NCBI GenBank assembly: GCA_937936695.1
Contig: CALHCK010000005.1
Span: 1-6,050 of the forward strand
Source of the DNA: an uncultured Polaribacter sp.
GTDB lineage: Bacteria; Bacteroidota; Bacteroidia; Flavobacteriales; Flavobacteriaceae
Direction: 5' to 3'
Length of the DNA: 6,050 nt
The first letter of the stretch is position 1. The number at the start of each line of letters is the position of its first letter. The translations under genes and the position numbers were made by a program. The notes beneath the pieces are model-generated. The model made no database searches. It worked only from the letters and a program-made list of their open reading frames with translations, and was not told the DNA's origin. This document shows, one piece after another, positions 1 to 5,035 of the stretch.

Positions 1-276
1 ATAAGTAGTTACTGCAGAGAAAGAAACAACAACAGAAAGCGTAAATTCTGTAATTAAAAAAAGTTTAAATATATTTTGGTTAAACGATTTCGTGATTCTA
101 CTACCAATACCCATGCTAAATAGCATTAAAGAAATAATAATAGACCATTGTTTTACAGAGTCTCCGATAAAATATGTTGACAAGGTTGCAAAACAATATT
201 CAGCAACAATACCTGACAAACCCGTTGCAAATAATGCTGAAAAAAGTAAATTTTTTTTCTGTTTGTTTGTAGGCAT
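1..276 (-). CDS. Polyamine aminopropyltransferase (SpeE-like) with N-terminal membrane domain, 5' part only
   Basis: The gene starts at ATG 276-274 and stays open to the window edge, so only the first 92 residues are visible. After a short basic start (MPTNKQKKN) there are three hydrophobic segments at about residues 10-36, 43-58 and 69-90. The stretches ATGLSGIVAEY (17-27) and GDSVKQW...SLMLFSMGIGSR (38-60) match what I know of the membrane domain that precedes the cytosolic spermidine-synthase fold in a widespread branch of SpeE homologues. In that family the soluble domain transfers an aminopropyl group from decarboxylated AdoMet to putrescine or another amine. That catalytic domain lies outside the window, so enzyme activity cannot be judged here. 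The start codon directly follows the TAA of the DUF350 gene (TAAATG), which suggests translational coupling. The family call rests on the membrane domain and the conserved neighbours; another member of the membrane-SpeE superfamily is possible. Confidence 0.8.
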   Translation of the reverse strand, partial: MPTNKQKKNLLFSALFATGLSGIVAEYCFATLSTYFIGDSVKQWSIIISLMLFSMGIGSRITKSFNQNIFKLFLITEFTLSVVVSFSAVTTY

Positions 277-1176
277 TTAAATACAATAGCTTATTAAAAC
301 TGCACTACCAAGATATGCAAAGGCTTCTATTAAAGCTGCTCCTTGATTAGGTGTTGTTTGATTAATAATTTCATCGGTTAAATTACTTTTAGGTAATATA
401 ACTTTATCTACAAATAATCTAGATATAGGAAGTAAAATAAGACCTAAAAATATATAATAACAAATGTTTTCAATAATCATAATCAAAGAAATAAGATCTC
501 CTTTAATTGCTTGCGAATATAAATATGTAATTGATAAAAAAATACTAGCATAAACAATTCCTACAGCAACATTGTCCTTTTCTATTTCTACTAAAACATT
601 ATAGTTAGAAACTCTTTTATATGCATGTAAGCTTACGTAAAGTATTATTTGTCCAATACTCCAAAATAAAATTAAACTAACTACACCAGAAATATAAAGG
701 CCTATATGGTTAATAGTAGGAAATAAATTGAAAGTTTTACCCTTTATTGCTCCAAAAATAATTAAAGAAGATCCAATAAAATTTGCAGCCTCTATAAAAC
801 CTGTACCGTTATTTTTATCTTCAATTATTTCTTTATAAAGGCTGAATTTTCCAGAAAAAACGACTCTTTCATTTAAAAATGATGAAATTATTAATAGTAA
901 ATTACCTATTAAGCTATAACTTAAAATAAGTATTAAGTCATTAAGATATCCATAAGATTCTCCTTGAATAACACCTAAAAAAATAATTAATACCCCAATA
1001 AAATAACCTGTTGTTAAGATAGAGAAAGCAACATTGTCTTTTGAGGATAATTCATTATCTATATTAATATTTTTATATCTAATTTTAAATATAACTTTAG
1101 AAATTATTAAAAGTAAAAAAAATGTTAGGATATAAAAAAATGTTTCTCCTATCCATAGTAAAGTAGATGTATCCAT
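277..1176 (-). CDS. DUF350 (YjfL-like) integral membrane protein, tandem duplicated
   Basis: A 299-residue, almost wholly hydrophobic protein of unknown function. Eight membrane segments can be placed at about 8-30, 50-71, 81-101, 125-146, 157-182, 203-225, 230-252 and 277-298. This is two copies of the four-helix DUF350 unit. The duplication is visible directly: KDNVA occurs at 46-50 and again at 200-204, and the GFIEAANFIG motif (126-135) matches ALIEAFAYLG (281-290), so the repeat period is about 154-155 residues. Each copy keeps a glutamate in its last helix (E129 and E284), which is unusual inside a membrane. No transporter, enzyme or channel motif is recognisable. The gene lies 6 bp after the DUF4178 gene and abuts the SpeE-like gene, the usual company of this family. 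Inference: an inner-membrane partner of the polyamine aminopropyltransferase, perhaps a scaffold or a conduit for a cationic substrate. No function is established. Confidence 0.88.
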   Translation of the reverse strand: MDTSTLLWIGETFFYILTFFLLLIISKVIFKIRYKNINIDNELSSKDNVAFSILTTGYFIGVLIIFLGVIQGESYGYLNDLILILSYSLIGNLLLIISSFLNERVVFSGKFSLYKEIIEDKNNGTGFIEAANFIGSSLIIFGAIKGKTFNLFPTINHIGLYISGVVSLILFWSIGQIILYVSLHAYKRVSNYNVLVEIEKDNVAVGIVYASIFLSITYLYSQAIKGDLISLIMIIENICYYIFLGLILLPISRLFVDKVILPKSNLTDEIINQTTPNQGAALIEAFAYLGSAVLISYCI

Positions 1177-1182
1177 AATTAT

Positions 1183-1890
1183 TTATTTTCCAAAGCCCCC
1201 AAAACTTCTCCCTCTGTAATAGTTATTATTTCTGTATATTTTTGTTGAATCTGAAGAATTGTAATTAGAATTATTTTCCCAAGAATTTTTATTTGAACAT
1301 TTTTCAAGAAGAAAAAAAAATAACAATAAGAGAATAATAATAATTTCATTTACATATTTATTGATTAAATTTAGAAAAGATGTGTTTAAAATACTTAAAT
1401 GTCCAGCTTCTATTTTAGAAATATCACTTCTTTTAATGATAATTCCAGTAGAAACCTCTATTTCATCATCCCATAGTTCAATAGATAAGAGCTTTTTTTT
1501 ATCTTTACTTGAGTAATTTAAAGAATTAACTTTTTCTTTTTCATATCCATAATTACAAATACCATCAACTTGTTCATCGAAGTAATAAACAACTCCATAG
1601 AAAGTTGTTTTTTTGGGAAACTTAGCCTTCCCTAAAAAGATAAAATCTTCTGTTAATTTTTGGCTGGTCTCTAAGAAATCTGGTTTATTTCTCTTCGTCC
1701 AAAAAGAAAAAGTAAATTTGGTTTCTTTATCTGTAGTTATTTCAAGAAAACTGATAAGACCAGAATCAGATTTTATTTTATATTCTTTAGACTTTGTTCC
1801 ATCTTCCCATGTTATATTGTATACTTCTATAATCTTCCAATGTTTATTATTATAATAAAAACGGTATCCCAGTTTTAAATTTATAGACAT
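1183..1890 (-). CDS. DUF4178 domain protein with C-terminal membrane anchor
   Basis: A 235-residue protein with no signal peptide. The N-terminal part (about 5-165) fits the DUF4178 pattern: LGYRFYYNNKHWKIIEV (7-23), a W-x-DG turn (28-31) followed by EYKIKSDSGLISFLE (36-50), and ELWDDEIEVSTG (138-149), which resembles the family's E-x-W-D-D-E-x-E-x-S-x-G signature. A single hydrophobic segment follows at about 181-196, then a low-complexity Asn/Ser-rich tail (199-225) ending in RGRSFGGFGK. No catalytic residues are recognisable and the domain's biochemical role is unknown. The family is typically encoded beside DUF350 and membrane SpeE genes, as here. The gene starts 18 bp after the metallopeptidase stop with no terminator between. 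Nine consecutive T in the coding strand encode F191-F193 inside the anchor. A role as a membrane-tethered accessory or substrate-binding subunit is inference only. Confidence 0.8.
   Translation of the reverse strand: MSINLKLGYRFYYNNKHWKIIEVYNITWEDGTKSKEYKIKSDSGLISFLEITTDKETKFTFSFWTKRNKPDFLETSQKLTEDFIFLGKAKFPKKTTFYGVVYYFDEQVDGICNYGYEKEKVNSLNYSSKDKKKLLSIELWDDEIEVSTGIIIKRSDISKIEAGHLSILNTSFLNLINKYVNEIIIILLLLFFFLLEKCSNKNSWENNSNYNSSDSTKIYRNNNYYRGRSFGGFGK
1312..1320. repeat. Nine-base homopolymer (A9 on +, T9 in coding strand)
   Basis: An uninterrupted run of nine A on the plus strand reads as TTT TTT TTT in the DUF4178 gene, encoding three phenylalanines in the membrane anchor. Slippage by one base would change the frame at the anchor and replace the Gly-rich tail. 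The run may simply reflect AT-rich codon choice for a hydrophobic helix. Confidence 0.9.
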
Positions 1891-1908
1891 ATTTTATAAT
1901 TTAACTGG

Positions 1909-2805
1909 TTATAAAGACTGAGTATTAAAAGTATCTCCTTGTTTTAAATCTCCGGTTTTAAATCCTTTGGTAAACCAACGCATTCTTTGCTCAGAGGTTC
2001 CGTGTGTAAAAGAATCAGGAACCACTCTTCCAGAAGATTGTTTTTGAAGTCTATCATCACCAATTGCAAAAGCTGCATTTAAGGCTTCTTCTAAATCTCC
2101 TTCTTCCATAATTTGATTCATTTTTTGCGAATGATGTGCCCATACACCAGCTAAAAAATCGGCTTGTAATTCTAGCTTTACAGAAAGTTTGTTGTATTCT
2201 TTTTGACTAATTCTGCCACGTAGTCTTTGCATTTTATCTGTGGTTCCCATTAAATTTTGGATGTGATGACCAACTTCATGCGCAATAACATAAGCTTGGG
2301 CAAAATCTCCAGGAGCATTTAAACGAGTTTCCATTTCTTTAAAAAAACTTAGGTCTATGTATAGTTTCTCATCACCTGGGCAATAAAAAGGACCTGTGGC
2401 ACTAGAAGCAGATCCGCATGCAGAGGATACTGAATTTGTAAAAAGTACTAAAGTAGGTTCTCTATAATTTTTTAATAAGTCATTCCAAATATCTTCGGTA
2501 TCTGCTAAAACAACAGCACTAAATTGAGCTAATTCATTTTCAGATTCAGAACCTTTATAATTTGTATTTTGAATTTGATTTGTTGAGCCTCCTGTTAAAA
2601 GTTGTAAAGGATTGTTGCCTGTAAAATACATAAACCCTAAAACAACAGCTACAATTATTAAACCTTTTTTTGTAGTAATTAGCTTAAGAACCAACGGGAT
2701 AAGTAATTTAGCCAAACCGCCTCCCATATTAACACTTCTCCTACCAGAAGACATTCCTCTTCTATCATCTATATTATTGCTTGTTCGTCTTCCTCTCCAT
2801 TTCAT
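1909..2805 (-). CDS. YpfJ/KPN_02809-family neutral zinc metallopeptidase, membrane-anchored
   Basis: A 298-residue predicted zinc metallopeptidase of the putative neutral zinc metallopeptidase family (Pfam Zn_peptidase; E. coli YpfJ is the familiar member). The zincin motif HEVGH is at 176-180, giving zinc ligands H176 and H180 and catalytic E177. ELQAD at 212-216 is the likely site of the third ligand (E212). Other family hallmarks are ADTEDIWNDL (101-110), SACGSASSATGPFYCPGD (128-145) with paired cysteines C130 and C142, and the C-terminal HGTSEQRMRWFTKGF (268-282). The N-terminus is Arg/Gly-rich (MKWRGRRTSN) with one membrane segment at about 48-63, so the catalytic domain probably faces the periplasm behind a type II anchor. 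Length and motif order are normal for the family and the gene looks intact. Natural substrates are unknown. It is the first gene of the apparent operon. Whether it acts on its DUF neighbours is unproven; the genes may only be co-transcribed. Confidence 0.93.
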   Translation of the reverse strand: MKWRGRRTSNNIDDRRGMSSGRRSVNMGGGLAKLLIPLVLKLITTKKGLIIVAVVLGFMYFTGNNPLQLLTGGSTNQIQNTNYKGSESENELAQFSAVVLADTEDIWNDLLKNYREPTLVLFTNSVSSACGSASSATGPFYCPGDEKLYIDLSFFKEMETRLNAPGDFAQAYVIAHEVGHHIQNLMGTTDKMQRLRGRISQKEYNKLSVKLELQADFLAGVWAHHSQKMNQIMEEGDLEEALNAAFAIGDDRLQKQSSGRVVPDSFTHGTSEQRMRWFTKGFKTGDLKQGDTFNTQSL

Positions 2806-2891
2806 ATTATGTAATTTTTTGTTTAGGATATAAATTTAGTTTTTATTTTTAAAAAAACAGAAATTGCTTTTATAAGTTTTGTTTTTTACAT
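2806..2891 (-). promoter_or_regulatory. Likely promoter/leader of the metallopeptidase operon
   Basis: This AT-rich non-coding stretch lies between the htpG terminator and the metallopeptidase start, so the operon promoter is expected here. On the minus strand, TAAATTTA (2838-2831) matches seven of eight positions of the Bacteroidota -7 element TAnnTTTG. TTTCTG (2863-2858), 19 nt upstream, is a poor -33 element. There is no Shine-Dalgarno sequence. The location is well supported; the exact boxes are weak. Confidence 0.35.
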
Positions 2892-2924
2892 AAAAAAACC
2901 TCTTTGTAAATTTACAAAGAGGTT
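2892..2924 (-). terminator. Intrinsic terminator downstream of htpG
   Basis: A perfect 28-bp inverted repeat occupies 2897-2924, with arms AACCTCTTTGTAAA and TTTACAAAGAGGTT. Read on the minus strand it folds into a stem of about 12 bp with an AATT loop. The run of A at 2892-2898 gives seven T at and just after the 3' foot of the stem, the classic Rho-independent layout. It begins 23 nt after the htpG stop codon (2950-2948). On the plus strand the hairpin is followed by TAAATATTTAG rather than a T-run, so it is directional for htpG. Confidence 0.93.
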
Positions 2925-2947
2925 AAATATTTAGAGTAATAAAATTA

Positions 2948-4855
2948 CTATTTAATTAACTCGTAAGAACGCTTAATAAAGTTTGTTAACTCCTCTCCAT
3001 GTAGTAGGTTTTGAGATAATTTAGCTAAATCAAAAGCTTGAGAAATTAATCCTTTTTGCTTGTCTTCATCAGCATTTAAAATCTCTGAAACTAATGGATT
3101 GTTAGTGTTTACAACTAAATTGTACATGTCTGGGAAGTTACCCATTCCCATCATTCCACCACCACCAGAGGCTTGCATTTCTTTCATTCTTCGCATAAAT
3201 TCTGGAATAGTAATAAGAAATGGAGAAGCGGCAGAATCCATAGCTTCTAATTGTACTGTGTATGTTTCTTTTGGAACAGCAGCTTCTATAATTGGTTTTA
3301 ATGTTTCTTTTTCTTCGTCAGATAATTTAGAAATTACGTTTTCGTCTTTCTTAATTAAATTATCAATAAAGTCAGAATCTACTCGTGTAAATTTAATTTT
3401 TTCTCCTGCACCTTCTAATTTTTGCATTAAGTGAGAAATAATAGGAGAGTCTAAAACTAAAACCTCATATCCTTTAGCAGTTGCATCTTGTATGTAACTG
3501 TGTTGTGCCTCTTTATTAGAAGTGTATAAAATTACGTGGTTACCATCTTTATCTGTTTGTGCATCTTTTGTTTTTTCAACAAGCTCATCAAACGTAAAAA
3601 AGGTGTTTGCAACCGTTGGGTACAATGCAAATTTCTTTGCTTTGTCATAGAATTTATCTTCAGACAACATTCCGTACTCAATAATTACTTTAATATCATT
3701 CCATTTAGTTTCAAAATCAGCTCTGTCTTTTTTAAATAAAGAAGCTAATTTATCTGCTACTTTTTTAGTAATGTATCCAGATATTTTTTTAACAGCACCG
3801 TCTGCTTGTAAGTATGAACGAGAAACATTTAAAGGAATGTCTGGAGAATCTATAACCCCTTTTAACATCTGTAAAAAGTCTGGTACAATACCCTCTACAT
3901 TATCTGTAACAAATACTTGGTTTTGGTATAACTGAATTTTATCTTTCTGCATGTCTAAATTCTGAGACAATTTTGGGAAAAATAAAATACCTGTTAAGTT
4001 AAAAGGATAATCTACATTTAAATGAATGTGAAATAAAGACTCTTCAAATTGCATTGGATACAATTCTCTGTAGAAGTTTGTGTAATCTTCATCATTTAAA
4101 TCTGCAGGAGCTTTTGTCCATGCTGGGTTTGTGTTGTTAATAATATCATCTACCTCTATTTGTCTGTGAGGCTCTTTAGATTCTTTACCATCTTTGTCTG
4201 TAATGGTTGCAGGCTCATGCTCAGGATCGTTAATGTTTTTAGTTCCAAATTTAATTGGTACTTGGTTAAAACGATTATACTTAGTTAATAAACCTCTTAT
4301 TTTATCTTCTTTTAAAAAGTCTAAAGAGTCTTCAGCAATGTGTAAAACAATTTCTGTACCTCTGTCAGATTTATCATTTTCTTCTAAAGTATATTCCGGA
4401 GACCCATCACACGTCCAATGCGCCGCAGGAGCATCTTTAAAAGATTTTGTAAAAATTTCTACCTTATCAGCAACCATAAAAGCAGAGTAAAAACCTAAAC
4501 CAAAGTGCCCAATAACACCAGTTTCGTTTTTATCATCTTTATATTTATCTAAAAATTCTTCGGCACCAGAAAAAGCAATTTGGTTAATGTATTTTTCAAC
4601 CTCATCCATTGTCATTCCTAAACCTTGATCTTTAATAGTTAAGGTTTTGGCATCTTCATTGATACTAATTTCTATTTTAGCATCACCTAATTCAGTCTTA
4701 GCTTCACCAATAGAAATTAAGTGTTTTAATTTTGTAGTAGCATCTGTTCCGTTTGAAATTAATTCACGTAAAAAGATTTCGTGATCAGAATACAAGAATT
4801 TTTTAATCAGCGGAAAAATATTTTCTACAGATACATTAATGTTTCCTTTACTCAT
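2948..4855 (-). CDS. htpG: Molecular chaperone HtpG (bacterial Hsp90)
   Basis: A 635-residue cytosolic ATP-dependent chaperone, close to the usual bacterial length (about 625). The N-terminal GHKL ATPase domain (about 1-215) shows FLRELISNGTDAT (28-40) with catalytic E31 and Mg-binding N35, DQGLGMT (76-82) with the adenine-binding aspartate D76, the lid/glycine motif GVIGHFGLGFYSAF (113-126), and RGTEIVLHI (165-173). The middle domain (about 235-500) includes PLNVSRSYLQ (341-350), where R346 corresponds to the arginine that contacts the ATP gamma-phosphate. The C-terminal dimerisation domain (about 515-635) carries a Gly/Met-rich loop, GGGGMMGMG at 564-572, near the expected client-contacting region. 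The gene is complete, starts at ATG 4855-4853 without a Shine-Dalgarno sequence but with A at -3 and -6, stops with TAG, and is followed by its own terminator. It appears monocistronic and diverges from the fabH-like gene. All catalytic residues are present. Confidence 0.98.
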   Translation of the reverse strand: MSKGNINVSVENIFPLIKKFLYSDHEIFLRELISNGTDATTKLKHLISIGEAKTELGDAKIEISINEDAKTLTIKDQGLGMTMDEVEKYINQIAFSGAEEFLDKYKDDKNETGVIGHFGLGFYSAFMVADKVEIFTKSFKDAPAAHWTCDGSPEYTLEENDKSDRGTEIVLHIAEDSLDFLKEDKIRGLLTKYNRFNQVPIKFGTKNINDPEHEPATITDKDGKESKEPHRQIEVDDIINNTNPAWTKAPADLNDEDYTNFYRELYPMQFEESLFHIHLNVDYPFNLTGILFFPKLSQNLDMQKDKIQLYQNQVFVTDNVEGIVPDFLQMLKGVIDSPDIPLNVSRSYLQADGAVKKISGYITKKVADKLASLFKKDRADFETKWNDIKVIIEYGMLSEDKFYDKAKKFALYPTVANTFFTFDELVEKTKDAQTDKDGNHVILYTSNKEAQHSYIQDATAKGYEVLVLDSPIISHLMQKLEGAGEKIKFTRVDSDFIDNLIKKDENVISKLSDEEKETLKPIIEAAVPKETYTVQLEAMDSAASPFLITIPEFMRRMKEMQASGGGGMMGMGNFPDMYNLVVNTNNPLVSEILNADEDKQKGLISQAFDLAKLSQNLLHGEELTNFIKRSYELIK

Positions 4856-4872
4856 AATTATATGTTTGTTTT

Positions 4873-4901
4873 ATATTATTTTCTGTTGATACACTTGTCA
4901 A
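4873..4901 (-). promoter_or_regulatory. Candidate htpG promoter
   Basis: On the minus strand, TTGACA (4901-4896) is followed after 17 nt by TAATAT (4878-4873). This spacing suits both a generic sigma-70 promoter and the Bacteroidota TTG-N19-21-TA arrangement, although the Bacteroidota TTTG half of the -7 box is absent. It would give a leader of only about 11 nt, which is short. A rival -7-like element, TAATTTG at 4921-4915, has no clear -33 box. Confidence 0.3.
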
Positions 4902-4931
4902 AAAAAATACCAAACAAATTATTATGACAAG
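4894..4931. repeat. Inverted repeat CTTGTCA-N24-TGACAAG upstream of htpG
   Basis: The 7-bp arms at 4894-4900 and 4925-4931 are perfect reverse complements separated by 24 bp. The left arm overlaps the candidate htpG -35 box. The N24 spacer is long for a simple dimeric operator but allows two half-sites a few helical turns apart. A regulatory role is inferred only from position and symmetry. Confidence 0.4.
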
Positions 4932-4951
4932 ATGACGTAGTTATAACTTTT

Positions 4952-4980
4952 TTGACAGTATTTTAACGTTTTATTGTTTG
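4952..4980 (+). promoter_or_regulatory. Candidate promoter of the fabH-like gene
   Basis: TTG (4952-4954, within TTGACA) is followed after 17 nt by TATTGTTTG (4972-4980), which is the Bacteroidota -7 box TAnnTTTG with one extra base. An alternative pair is TTG 4978-4980 and TAAATTG 5003-5009. Both are imperfect, so only the general location is credible. Confidence 0.22.
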
Positions 4981-5035
4981 ATGTAGGGTAGTGAGTATGT
5001 AATAAATTGTTATATTTATTAAAAATCTATTTATT

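Larger units (their letters stand above)
1..2805 (-). other. Putative operon: Zn-peptidase, DUF4178, DUF350, SpeE-like
   Basis: Four minus-strand genes follow each other with gaps of 18, 6 and 0 bp. No hairpin-plus-T-run terminator lies between them, whereas a strong terminator stands just upstream at 2892-2924 and insulates the block from htpG. All four products carry predicted membrane segments. The operon continues beyond the left edge, where the rest of the SpeE-like gene must lie and where an AdoMet decarboxylase (speD) or further DUF4178 genes would not be surprising. Co-transcription is inferred from spacing. Confidence 0.75.
4856..5035. promoter_or_regulatory. Divergent intergenic regulatory region, htpG / fabH-like
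   Basis: This 180-bp AT-rich gap holds the promoters of both flanking genes. It contains several TGACA/TGTCA elements (4896-4900, 4925-4929, 4953-4957, plus TGAC at 4933-4936) and a perfect 10-bp palindrome AGTTATAACT at 4939-4948. No small gene or structured RNA is apparent. Both genes have A-rich, SD-less leaders: the fabH-like start has A at -3 and A5 at -11 to -15, and htpG has A at -3, -6 and -10 to -12. These patterns are typical of Flavobacteriia initiation. Confidence 0.8.

Noticed and set aside
92..280. Plus-strand 62-codon open frame
   Set aside because: It lies opposite the convincing membrane domain of the SpeE-like gene and shows no family resemblance.
1613..1855. Plus-strand 80-codon open frame
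   Set aside because: It lies antisense to the DUF4178 gene, whose domain motifs and operon spacing are well supported.
2612..2833. Plus-strand 73-codon open frame overlapping the metallopeptidase start
   Set aside because: It is antisense to the Arg/Gly-rich N-terminus and membrane anchor of the peptidase and has no motif of its own.
2897..2924. 28-bp palindrome as an operator, attachment site or mobile-element end
   Set aside because: The adjacent directional T-run and the position 23 nt after the htpG stop explain it as an intrinsic terminator. There are no duplicated flanks or transposase.
3060..4490. Several plus-strand open frames of 67-124 codons opposite htpG
   Set aside because: They are antisense to a fully conserved chaperone gene, have no recognisable domains, and their hydrophobic or low-complexity content reflects the complementary codons.
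4856..5035. Riboswitch or small RNA in the divergent intergenic region
   Set aside because: I found no extended stem structure, conserved riboswitch core or terminator there; the region reads as AT-rich promoter DNA.
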